DNA from: Clostridia bacterium
GTDB lineage: Bacteria; Bacillota; Clostridia; Lutisporales; Lutisporaceae
Direction: 5' to 3'
DNA length: 14,352 bases
Assembly (NCBI GenBank): GCA_029256365.1
Contig: JAQSYB010000011.1
Coordinates: 1 to 14,352 of the forward strand
Shown: positions 6,492-12,764 of the stretch, one piece after another
Numbering within the stretch: position 1 is the first letter of the stretch
Layout of the letters: each line of letters starts with the position of its first letter
Made by a program: the position numbers and the translations under genes
The notes under the pieces: model-generated
Seen by the model: the letters and a program-made list of their open reading frames with translations, nothing else
Told to the model about the DNA's origin: nothing
Databases searched by the model: none

Positions 6492-8009
6492 ATGCTTAAG
6501 AAAAGCCTGAGCAAAAAGGAAAGAGATGTCATTTTCAACGAAACCTTTGATTATGAAAACTTAGAGATAAACTCAGCAAATATCCAATCTATATTGGGTA
6601 CAAACGCTGACTTTATATATAGACAGCTTTTTATACACAACAACAGAGACATTGAGGTTTCAGTGTTTTATATTGATGGAATGATTAACAGCCAGCTAGC
6701 CAGCGATTATGTGATAAAACCATTGATGCAGGCAGAACCATTTAAAGCCTGCAGCTCAGAAGCAGATGCCATCCGTATCATTGATGAGGGTACTGTTTAC
6801 TTTTCAGATGTAAAAAAAAGGGCAAATATAAATGATGTATTAAGTGATATTCTAACCGGCAGTGTTGCTGTCATATTCAACAAGCATAAAATCGCCTTCA
6901 CCTTTGAAACAAAAGGCTTTGATAAACGACCTGTTGGGGAGCCTGTGTCGGAAAATGTTGCAAAAGGTGCAAAGGATTCCTTCAATGAAACCATACGTGT
7001 CAATACTGCTACCTGCAGACGTAAAATAAAGTCTCCTAACTTAGTGATTGAGCAAACCATTATAGGAACACAAACAAAGACGCCCATCGCATTGTGCTAT
7101 ATGAAAAATATTGCCAATGATAACTTGGTGCAGGATGTTAAAAAGAAATTAGATAATATAGATGTAGATAATCTTTTAAGCTCCGGATTTTTGGAAGGAT
7201 TTTTAATTGATAAGAGTTCAATATTCCCACAAATGCAATATACTGAGCGACCTGACAAGTTCTGTGTAAATCTATTGGAGGGCAGGGTTGGAATAATAAT
7301 CGATGGCTTGCCCATTGCATATATTGTTCCTGGTACGCTGCTTCAGTTTGTTCAGGCTCCAGAGGATTATTCTCAGCATTTTATTATAAGCTCTTCTATA
7401 CGTTATTTGAGATTTACATCAATGTTTATATCCTTGCTGCTGCCAGCCTTTTATATAAGCATAACCACCTTCAATCAAGAAATGATCCCTACGGAGCTTA
7501 CCTTCTCAATAGTCGCTGCCAAGCAAGGGGTACCCTTTCCTATGTTTGTAGAAGTGCTTCTTATGCTTATCGCTTTCGAGTTATTGGTTGAGGCTGGTTT
7601 AAGACTCCCCCAGACTATAGGTCAGACTGTATCGATTGTAGGTGCATTGGTGGTAGGTCAAGCCGCTGTAGAAGCAAAGCTGCTATCCCCTGCTACAGTT
7701 ATTATAGTTGCTACTACAGCAATTACAAGCTTTACAATGCCCAGTCAAGACCTTAGTAATGCATTGAGGATTTGGAGATTTGTCTTGGCTGTAGCTGCAA
7801 GCATAATAGGCATGTATGGTCTTACAATGGGTTTATTTATTTTAATTTATGAGTGGTGTAAAATTGATACCTTTGGCGTTCCATATCTAAGCCCTTTTAT
7901 TGGAGATGAGGAAATACAGCTGCAAGACAGTTTATTTAGGCTTCCTTTATCCGCAATGAAGAAGCGGCCTAACAGCTTAAATGTAAAAAATAAGCAAAGA
8001 CAGAAATAG
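6492..8009 (+). CDS. Spore germinant receptor A subunit (GerA/GerKA family)
   Basis: This is a 505-residue protein with the GerAA architecture: a large N-terminal cytosolic region (about 1-300) and a membrane region of about 4-6 segments (roughly 308-328, 350-370, 378-410, 428-456). The family signature around residues 370-400 is clear (RLPQTIGQ, then VGALVVGQAAVEAKLLSP). A subunits sit in the spore inner membrane and, with the B and C subunits, detect germinants and trigger ion and dipicolinate release. GGGAGG precedes the ATG. The stop codon TAG touches the ribosome site of the next gene, showing tight coupling. It is the first gene of a four-gene cluster, and germinant specificity cannot be read from sequence. 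Confidence 0.95.
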   Translation: MLKKSLSKKERDVIFNETFDYENLEINSANIQSILGTNADFIYRQLFIHNNRDIEVSVFYIDGMINSQLASDYVIKPLMQAEPFKACSSEADAIRIIDEGTVYFSDVKKRANINDVLSDILTGSVAVIFNKHKIAFTFETKGFDKRPVGEPVSENVAKGAKDSFNETIRVNTATCRRKIKSPNLVIEQTIIGTQTKTPIALCYMKNIANDNLVQDVKKKLDNIDVDNLLSSGFLEGFLIDKSSIFPQMQYTERPDKFCVNLLEGRVGIIIDGLPIAYIVPGTLLQFVQAPEDYSQHFIISSSIRYLRFTSMFISLLLPAFYISITTFNQEMIPTELTFSIVAAKQGVPFPMFVEVLLMLIAFELLVEAGLRLPQTIGQTVSIVGALVVGQAAVEAKLLSPATVIIVATTAITSFTMPSQDLSNALRIWRFVLAVAASIIGMYGLTMGLFILIYEWCKIDTFGVPYLSPFIGDEEIQLQDSLFRLPLSAMKKRPNSLNVKNKQRQK

Positions 8010-8020
8010 TGGAGGCTATT

Positions 8021-9193
8021 ATGAAAAGATTTCTCGTAATTTCCATTCTACTTATACTTTCAATTATTTTAATAAGCTGCTCACAGCTGACTGGTAGTAG
8101 GGCAGAAATAGATAAAATCTTTAATACCAGAATTATTGCAATTGATAAAATAGAAGATAACAAAGTGTTATACACTATAACATCAAAGGCAGGGATTGCT
8201 GCCGAGCAAGGGCAACAAGCCGTTAAAACAACTACGATTATTACTTCAGAAGGCGCTACAGTATTTGAGGCTGTTAGAAATATGCTGCAGTATGCACACA
8301 AAAGACCTCATTATGGTCATACAGAGTTTATTCTTTTTGGTGAAGATACCGCAAAGGATGGTATACTTCCTTACCTTGATTTTATAAGCAGAAATCAGGA
8401 GTTCCGATACAATGCAAAAATCTATATAGTGAGGGAACTTACCGCCAATTCTTTTTTAGAAAAACTAAATTCAGGGGACCTTTACTTAGCTGATAGGTTA
8501 TCAATAATAGAGGATAATTCAAATAAACTTTCAAAGTCAGGCAGGGTAACCCTAGCAGAAGCACTATTTGTTTTTAGCAAGGAAAATGTGTCAACATTCC
8601 TGCCAGTAATCAGCATTGCGCCTACCAAGGCTGGCGAGAGCCCCTCAGAAGGCAAATATGATATGATTCTTAAAGATTATGCAATATTTGATCAGGATAA
8701 ATTATTTGCATTTTTAGATGACGAATTGTCCATGGGTGTGAATTGGGTCAAAAATAGGATCCTGTCCGGTGTTATACTAGTGGATGCTCCAGATAAGAAA
8801 AAGGTAGCTATGGAAATTATACAAAGTAAAACCTCTATCAAGCCCTATATTGATGAAAATGGGCTGCAATGCACCATTAGTATCAAATTCAATACAAATA
8901 TAGCCGAGACAATGTCCACCGAGAAAATATTCACCATAGAGAGCATTGATATTTTGAAACAGCTGCAAGAAATGCAAGTGAAGAAGGATGTGGAAAATAT
9001 ATTAAATTACGCCCAGGAAAAGGATATGGATATCTTCGGTCTTGTATCAAACTTCGTAATGAAGTATCCCATGATGAAAAATGAGTTAAGAGCAAACTGG
9101 AGGGAGCTTTTTTCTGAAATTAAGTTTAAAGTAGAAGTAGATTCCAATATTAACACAACCTATGTAATAAAAGAATCTGCAACCAGCAAGTAG
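8021..9193 (+). CDS. Spore germination lipoprotein, Ger(x)C family (C subunit)
   Basis: This is a 390-residue protein starting at the ATG preceded by GGAGG (8011-8015). An in-frame GTG at 8009 overlaps the previous stop codon and is part of the ribosome site. It has a lipoprotein signal: a charged start (MKR), a hydrophobic stretch to residue 18, and lipobox ILISC with C20 as the acylated cysteine. The remainder (for example TVFEAVRNMLQYAHKRPHYGHTEFILFG-type elements, seen in pieces) matches GerAC/GerKC proteins, which sit on the outer face of the spore inner membrane and form part of the receptor. Length fits the family (about 370-400). It follows the A-subunit gene and precedes a small membrane protein and the B subunit. 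Confidence 0.93.
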   Translation: MKRFLVISILLILSIILISCSQLTGSRAEIDKIFNTRIIAIDKIEDNKVLYTITSKAGIAAEQGQQAVKTTTIITSEGATVFEAVRNMLQYAHKRPHYGHTEFILFGEDTAKDGILPYLDFISRNQEFRYNAKIYIVRELTANSFLEKLNSGDLYLADRLSIIEDNSNKLSKSGRVTLAEALFVFSKENVSTFLPVISIAPTKAGESPSEGKYDMILKDYAIFDQDKLFAFLDDELSMGVNWVKNRILSGVILVDAPDKKKVAMEIIQSKTSIKPYIDENGLQCTISIKFNTNIAETMSTEKIFTIESIDILKQLQEMQVKKDVENILNYAQEKDMDIFGLVSNFVMKYPMMKNELRANWRELFSEIKFKVEVDSNINTTYVIKESATSK

Positions 9194-9202
9194 AAAGTTA
9201 AG

Positions 9203-9409
9203 GTGAGGGTTTTGATTGTACTAGTTTGTATCATACTTATCATTGGTATTTTTGACTTCAGGGCAATGATGAAAAACAAACAGCAAAGAGATATGATCTG
9301 TTTTATAGCAATCGCTGTTGGAAGCATTCTATATGGATATTATTACAATACCCATATGTATACTGCCAGTGTAATTGGATTTTTACTCAGATTACTAAAT
9401 GTAAAGTAA
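9203..9409 (+). CDS. Small membrane protein of the germination cluster (possible D-type subunit)
   Basis: This 65-68-residue protein has two clear hydrophobic segments, about residues 3-17 (VLIVLVCIILIIGIF) and 31-48 (MICFIAIAVGSILYGYYY). They are joined by a basic linker (KNKQQR), and a short hydrophobic tail follows. It lies 9 nt after the C-subunit gene and 14 nt before the B-subunit gene, on the same strand. Small two-helix D proteins are known in some GerA-type operons of Bacillus and can modulate receptor activity; this one fits by size, topology and place, but I see no sequence motif that proves it. The start is uncertain: GTG at 9203, or TTG at 9212, which has AAGGTG six bases upstream and may be the better choice. 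Confidence 0.75.
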   Translation: MRVLIVLVCIILIIGIFDFRAMMKNKQQRDMICFIAIAVGSILYGYYYNTHMYTASVIGFLLRLLNVK

Positions 9410-9423
9410 AAGGAGCTGAAAAT

Positions 9424-10521
9424 ATGCAGCAAGCTCAAAATACAAAGGATAAGGTATCCATGAGACAGCTGGCTATGTTATATATTATAACAGGCTTTGT
9501 TCCTGCCATAAGGTTTCTGCCTTCCTATACGGCCTTGGTTGCAGAGGAAGCAAGCTGGGTGTCCCCTGTAATAGCAATCATTCCAATAGGCATTACAATA
9601 TTTTTTCTGCACAAAATCTTCAGTAGATCCAAAGATAAAAGTACCTTCGATATAATTAATACTATACTTGGAAAGTATGTCGGCAATTTTATGATTTTTA
9701 TACATTTGGTATGGGTATTGTTTTTACTTGCCTATTATACACGCTTACACGGCGAAAGACTTGTAAGTGCAGTTTTTCCAAGTATTAATATTACATTCTT
9801 TATCGTAATAGCTCTGGTTGTAACATCATTTGTTCTCCGTTCTGGGGCTACAGCAATTGCGAGGATGGGGGAATTTATAACGCCTATTGTAATACTCATG
9901 TTTATATTCCTAACTGTTTTTTTGCTGCCCAAGGTAAGGATTGATGCCCTACTGCCTGTATATTTTAATGACACCATCCCACTCATAAAAGCTAGCCTTG
10001 GCACCTTTTCCTTATTTTCTTATATGGTAATTTTACTTATGGTTAGCACCAAAATAACAGGCAAGGAAAAAACTGCTAAAACATGGATTGAAGCAGGGCT
10101 TGTTTATTTCATTATGTTGATTCTGCTTATCGTAATGACTGTTGGACTTTTGGGCAGCACTGTAACATCAAGAGCCGCCAGCCCTTTTCTCATCATTGCG
10201 AAGCAAATTTCCATATTGGATACAATAGAAAATATTGAGGCTATTGTTGTTGCGATGTGGCTGCTCTCTGATGCTATGCTGATTGCTACTATGGCTTTGG
10301 TAAGTTTAAATATAATGAAATACTTTTTTAAGCTTTCTGACCAAAGAAATATTATTAATATAATGCTTGTCTTTACATATATCTTTTCTCTGGGCATTGC
10401 CTCTAATAGATTTGAAATAGATACCTTCGCTAGCAATATAATCATCTATTTTAATACCATAGTTGGTTTTGGAACCCCTGCACTGCTCTATATTGTGGGC
10501 ACAATTAGAAAAAAAATATAA
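9424..10521 (+). CDS. Spore germinant receptor B subunit (GerAB/GerKB family permease)
   Basis: This is a 365-residue polytopic membrane protein with about ten hydrophobic segments, matching the GerAB family of APC-superfamily-like permeases (usual length about 360-370). The N-terminus KVSMRQLAMLYIITGFVPA and the motif VWVLFLLAYYTRLHGERLV are typical. In the receptor complex the B subunit is thought to carry the germinant-binding site inside the spore inner membrane. AAAGGAG precedes the ATG by 8 nt. It is the last gene of the A-C-small-B cluster. Its stop codon is followed at once by a hairpin whose best orientation serves the converging minus-strand gene. Confidence 0.93.
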   Translation: MQQAQNTKDKVSMRQLAMLYIITGFVPAIRFLPSYTALVAEEASWVSPVIAIIPIGITIFFLHKIFSRSKDKSTFDIINTILGKYVGNFMIFIHLVWVLFLLAYYTRLHGERLVSAVFPSINITFFIVIALVVTSFVLRSGATAIARMGEFITPIVILMFIFLTVFLLPKVRIDALLPVYFNDTIPLIKASLGTFSLFSYMVILLMVSTKITGKEKTAKTWIEAGLVYFIMLILLIVMTVGLLGSTVTSRAASPFLIIAKQISILDTIENIEAIVVAMWLLSDAMLIATMALVSLNIMKYFFKLSDQRNIINIMLVFTYIFSLGIASNRFEIDTFASNIIIYFNTIVGFGTPALLYIVGTIRKKI

Positions 10522-10524
10522 AAA

Positions 10525-10547
10525 GGCTCATTCATCAAGAATAAGCC
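10525..10547 (-). terminator. Terminator of the DUF1653 gene
   Basis: On the minus strand GGCTTATTC, a 5-nt loop and GAATGAGCC form a 9-bp stem with one G-U pair. It is followed by TTTTTATATTTTTTTT. On the plus strand the same stem has a C-A mismatch and no T tract, so it mainly serves the minus strand. Confidence 0.8.
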
Positions 10548-10552
10548 CAAAG

Positions 10553-10774
10553 CTATATGGATTCCTCAAATCTATTAACTATGCTGCCATTTACCTCAAC
10601 CTGCTCAAGGAACATGCTTAAAGGTCTCACCCATATTCCTCTCTCTCCATACAATGCCTGATATACCACTAAGTCCTCTAAGGTCTCGGAATGCTTGGCT
10701 ATATGCAAGACTAAATATTCGTTGCCTTTAAAATGCTTATACTTTTTACCTGGTGCTATGTTATTGTTTAACAT
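10553..10774 (-). CDS. DUF1653 family protein
   Basis: This is a 73-residue cytoplasmic protein. Nearly the whole chain matches the DUF1653 pattern: KYKHFKGNEYLVLHIAKHSE, then VVYQALYGERGIWVRPLSMF. The family is widespread and of unknown function, often annotated only as a small conserved protein. The start is the ATG at 10774, with GGAGG eight bases upstream; an in-frame TTG at 10789 overlaps the ribosome site and is not needed. An extended -10 promoter lies just upstream. It is the downstream neighbour of the RIC2/small-ORF unit but is separated from it by a hairpin and has its own promoter. Confidence 0.9.
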   Translation of the reverse strand: MLNNNIAPGKKYKHFKGNEYLVLHIAKHSETLEDLVVYQALYGERGIWVRPLSMFLEQVEVNGSIVNRFEESI

Positions 10775-10802
10775 ATCTATAACCTCCAATCCTTTTTATA
10801 CC

Positions 10803-10811
10803 ATTATATCA
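10803..10811 (-). promoter_or_regulatory. Extended -10 promoter of the DUF1653 gene
   Basis: The minus strand reads TGATATAAT (10811-10803), an extended -10 box, about 30 nt upstream of the start codon. No good -35 box is seen 17 bp further upstream, which is normal for extended -10 promoters. Confidence 0.5.
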
Positions 10812-10818
10812 GAATGAT

Positions 10819-10852
10819 AAAGGTCATGAAATCTCTCCGATTCATGACCTTT
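10819..10852 (-). terminator. Hairpin after the small UGA-containing ORF
   Basis: Perfect 12-bp arms (AAAGGTCATGAA and its complement) enclose a 10-nt loop that can pair further. It lies 6 nt past the TAA of the small ORF. The T tract on the minus strand is weak (TTTATCATT) and on the plus strand moderate, so termination of the RIC2 unit is likely but not certain. Confidence 0.55.
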
Positions 10853-10858
10853 CATTTA

Positions 10859-11011
10859 TTATCTTTTTTGATTAAATTGATTGGTTTCACGTTTATCCTC
10901 TGCTTTACAAGCAGTTCCATTGAAACCTCATTGCCCATAAAAATCAAAAATTTCTTTGCTGGCTTCTAGGTTCTTGTTTTTCTTAAAATAATCACAGTTT
11001 TCGCATTTCAT
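10859..11011 (-). CDS. Tiny Cys-rich protein with in-frame UGA: candidate selenoprotein, or nonsense-broken gene
   Basis: An ATG at 11011 with a near-perfect ribosome site (GGAGG, 7-nt spacing) opens a frame of 27 codons (MKCENCDYFKK...FDFYGQ), then TGA at 10930-10928, then 22 more codons (GFNGTACKAEDKRETNQ...) to TAA. Read through, it is 50 residues with C3, C6, position 28 and C35, like a small four-Cys zinc-ribbon protein in which the third Cys is replaced by UGA. Just after the UGA lies a hairpin that fits the bacterial SECIS rules as I recall them. It follows RIC2 by 52 nt with no terminator, so it is probably in the same stress-induced operon. Alternatives are a 27-residue peptide or a recent TGT/TGC-to-TGA nonsense mutation. 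The family is not identified. Confidence 0.45.
10883..10927 (-). other. SECIS-like stem-loop directly downstream of the UGA
   Basis: On the minus strand an outer 7-bp stem (GGTTTCA, 10927-10921, with TGAAACC, 10889-10883) encloses an inner perfect 6-bp hairpin CTGCTT-GTA-AAGCAG (10914-10900). The apical loop begins with G, followed by U, and lies 19 nt after the UGA. Bacterial SECIS elements generally need an apical loop with a G among its first bases, about 16-37 nt downstream of the UGA. No folding software was used. Confidence 0.45.
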
Positions 11012-11033
11012 TGTATCACCTCCATGATACAAT
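11010..11033 (-). promoter_or_regulatory. Hairpin presenting the ribosome binding site of the small ORF in its loop
   Basis: Nine-bp arms (minus strand ATTGTATCA and TGATACAAT) flank the 6-nt loop TGGAGG, which holds the Shine-Dalgarno sequence. The second arm ends on the first two bases of the ATG. The structure could expose the SD while pairing the start codon, so it may modulate translation. Confidence 0.5.
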
Positions 11034-11063
11034 TAGTTTTTGCTTTTCCTTCGGTTCTATTCT

Positions 11064-11834
11064 TTACTCTAGGCTATTCACAAAACTTTCCCATTTATCA
11101 TAAAAATCACTGCCAAAAGTGAAATCTGTTTCATTAAATTTTCTTTCCAGCTCCTCAATTTGACTTTCTGACATTCCCTTTTCTATCCACGGATACAGTA
11201 TCTCATCTTCCTTCTTAATGTGCTCTGTTAAAAGCTCTCTATAATGCTTTAGGCTGTATGTGATAAAAGATGCATCTCCTGTTTCCAAACCCAATAGTAT
11301 GGATTTTACATAGTATCTGCCTTTTTTGTGATCCTCGTACATTACGTTTATAATGTCGGTATTGCCATTGGCATATGCAAATAGGATATCCTCTTCCTTT
11401 GCATGATGAAATTTATCAGCAAATTGCTTTATAAACTCAACACTTTTCATTACAACTTCTCGATTGCTGTCTAGATCAGCATTTACTCTATCACATAAAA
11501 CAGGAATGAGTGCCAATAGTCTTTTTATAAGTGTGTGCTCATCCACCAACCTCTGAATTGGCTTTGCATAAGCAATGGTCCTTGGAGCTTGCAGCTGGAC
11601 GTCATCTATCTTTTCTTCTATTGATATATCGCCTCCATTGATAGCCGCTTCAATTTTCTTCATCATTTCAGCTTCAATATGCTTCGGTACATTGTGTATC
11701 TCAATGATATCCTTTACCAAGCAGGTTCCTACTCCACAGGTTACACAGCCGATTTCATAATCCTTGAGGATCGCGCCTACTTTCGGGAATTCTGTTATTA
11801 CTGTCTTAATTGGCATATTTAAATATTTTTCCAT
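11064..11834 (-). CDS. RIC-like hemerythrin protein with Cys-containing N-terminal domain, RIC2
   Basis: This is a 256-257-residue protein. The N-terminal domain (about 1-60, MPIKTVITEFPKVGAILKDY) resembles the ScdA_N/DUF542 type, but its cysteines are C31-x2-C34-x4-C39 (IGCVTCGVGTC) rather than the CCGG of RIC1 (numbering from the ATG at 11837). The C-terminal hemerythrin domain shows H101 (DEHTLIKRLL), H144/H145-x3-E149 (FHHAKEEDILF), H170 (EDHKKGR), and H206-x3-E210 (TEHIKKEDEILYPW). All four helices of an HHE di-iron site are present. It is probably a paralogue or functional partner of RIC1 in repair or NO/O2 binding. AAGGAG lies 4 nt before the ATG at 11837 and 7 nt before the ATG at 11834; the latter is preferred. 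It has a class II CRP/FNR-type promoter, and the small UGA-containing ORF follows. Confidence 0.88.
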   Translation of the reverse strand: MEKYLNMPIKTVITEFPKVGAILKDYEIGCVTCGVGTCLVKDIIEIHNVPKHIEAEMMKKIEAAINGGDISIEEKIDDVQLQAPRTIAYAKPIQRLVDEHTLIKRLLALIPVLCDRVNADLDSNREVVMKSVEFIKQFADKFHHAKEEDILFAYANGNTDIINVMYEDHKKGRYYVKSILLGLETGDASFITYSLKHYRELLTEHIKKEDEILYPWIEKGMSESQIEELERKFNETDFTFGSDFYDKWESFVNSLE

Positions 11835-11867
11835 CATGATTCTCCTTGAAATGTATTTATTAATTTC

Positions 11868-11910
11868 ATTCTACACAAAAAACAAGTAGCAGTAAGTGAT
11901 TTGAATCACT
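11868..11910 (-). promoter_or_regulatory. Class II CRP/FNR-type promoter of ric2
   Basis: In promoter orientation the operator is AGTGA-TTCAAA-TCACT (11910-11895) and the -10 box is TAGAAT (11873-11868). The operator centre (11902.5) is exactly 41.5 bp upstream of the predicted start at 11861. The -35 position (CTTACT) is poor. The operator lies inside the terminator hairpin of the upstream gene. Confidence 0.7.
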
Positions 11911-11917
11911 TACTGCT
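11888..11917 (-). terminator. Terminator of the secreted-repeat gene, overlapping the ric2 operator
   Basis: Perfect 14-bp arms (AGCAGTAAGTGATT and its complement) meet with only 2 bases between them. On the minus strand the stem is followed by ACTTGTTTTTTG. It starts 20 nt after the stop codon of the secreted protein gene. Its central 16 bp are the ric2 operator. Confidence 0.75.
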
Positions 11918-11936
11918 GTGATATTAATAACCTAAG

Positions 11937-12638
11937 TTAATGGTCCTTGCACTTATTTTTGTGTCCTTCTCTCATTGCATTTTTAAGCTCGTTTACTTGC
12001 TCTTGAGTTAATATGCCATCTTCTATTAGCTTTGTCATGAGTCCATCTTTTTTGTGTTCTTTAAAAAATGCTTTTCTTTGCTCTTCAGTCATATTTTGTA
12101 CTTTCTTATATTGCTCCGCCTTTTCCAGCCTTGCTTTTTTAAAGTATACCTGTACCTTATCTGCTTGTTCTTTTGTAATGGTTCCTTTTTGAACTAATAC
12201 ATTGAGCTTTTCATTAAAAGCCTGCTCTTTGATTTCACCAAATTTGCTTCTTATCATTTCTGCTTCATTTGCACTGATAATTTTTGCATTCACTAGATCA
12301 TTTATCATTCCATACTTAAAGCCTTTTTTGAAGCTTTGCTGATCTGTGTTATTTTGATGTTCTTGTTCATCTCTTTTTTGTTTAATAAATTTGTCAATTT
12401 GATCTGCTTTTTCTCTGCTAAGCTTGCCTTCTTCTACCAGTTTATCTATAACAGCTTTTAGACCAATTTTCTTATGCCCTGCTAACTCTTGAGTAGTTTC
12501 TCTTCTTACTAGGACTGCTGATTTCATATTATCAATTTCCAAACCGCTGTCTTGCCCAAACACCAATAATCCTGAAGAAAAGATCATGCTGCATACCAAA
12601 AGACTGCACATGAGTTTACTTATTTTTGTATGCCTCAA
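11937..12638 (-). CDS. Secreted helical-repeat protein of unknown function
   Basis: This is a 233-residue protein with a signal peptide: MRHTKISK, a hydrophobic core through residue about 26, and a likely cut near VFGQ. Four imperfect repeats follow, each of the form L-x2-LV-x2-G-x-(I/L)-(S/T)-x-E-(Q/K)-A-D-x-I. Examples are KLVEEGKLSREKADQID, VLVQKGTITKEQADKVQ and KLIEDGILTQEQVNELK. The body is rich in Lys, Glu and Gln, and the tail is GHKNKCKDH, a possible metal-binding end. Similar repeat proteins are common in Clostridia without known function. The start is a TTG at 12638, 8 nt after GAGGGG; an upstream in-frame TTG at 12653 overlaps that site. It is probably in the cell wall or exported. 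No link to the stress genes is proven beyond position. Confidence 0.8.
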   Translation of the reverse strand: MRHTKISKLMCSLLVCSMIFSSGLLVFGQDSGLEIDNMKSAVLVRRETTQELAGHKKIGLKAVIDKLVEEGKLSREKADQIDKFIKQKRDEQEHQNNTDQQSFKKGFKYGMINDLVNAKIISANEAEMIRSKFGEIKEQAFNEKLNVLVQKGTITKEQADKVQVYFKKARLEKAEQYKKVQNMTEEQRKAFFKEHKKDGLMTKLIEDGILTQEQVNELKNAMREGHKNKCKDH

Positions 12639-12659
12639 ATTATCACCCCTCAAAAATAT

Positions 12660-12683
12660 TTGTCATATTTCATGACAATTATA
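12660..12683 (-). promoter_or_regulatory. Promoter with overlapping palindrome before the secreted-repeat gene
   Basis: On the minus strand a TATAAT lies at 12683-12678 and is overlapped by one base by the palindrome TTGTCAT-GAAAT-ATGACAA (12678-12660), which would cover the transcription start. This is a typical place for a repressor. The -35 box is poor. The palindrome could also be an mRNA 5' hairpin. Confidence 0.4.
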
Positions 12684-12716
12684 TTTTGCCCTATTATCTT
12701 TTTAATAGTATTGAAA

Positions 12717-12757
12717 AAGCCATATAAAATGGTTTAAAATTCCATTTTATATGGCTT
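12717..12757 (-). terminator. Intrinsic terminator of the Crp/Fnr gene
   Basis: Perfect 16-bp arms (minus strand AAGCCATATAAAATGG and its complement) enclose a 9-nt loop. They run into TTTTTCAATA and begin 7 nt after the stop codon. Confidence 0.85.
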
Positions 12758-12764
12758 CCATCAT

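Noticed and set aside
10874..11032. Palindromes near the small ORF as a CRISPR or mobile-element remnant
   Set aside because: There are no regularly spaced repeats, no transposase and no target-site duplication; the symmetry is better explained as RNA hairpins.
12691..12708. CTATTA-N6-TAATAG as a second operator before the secreted-repeat gene
   Set aside because: The 6-bp AT-rich arms are easily found by chance here and no second copy was seen.
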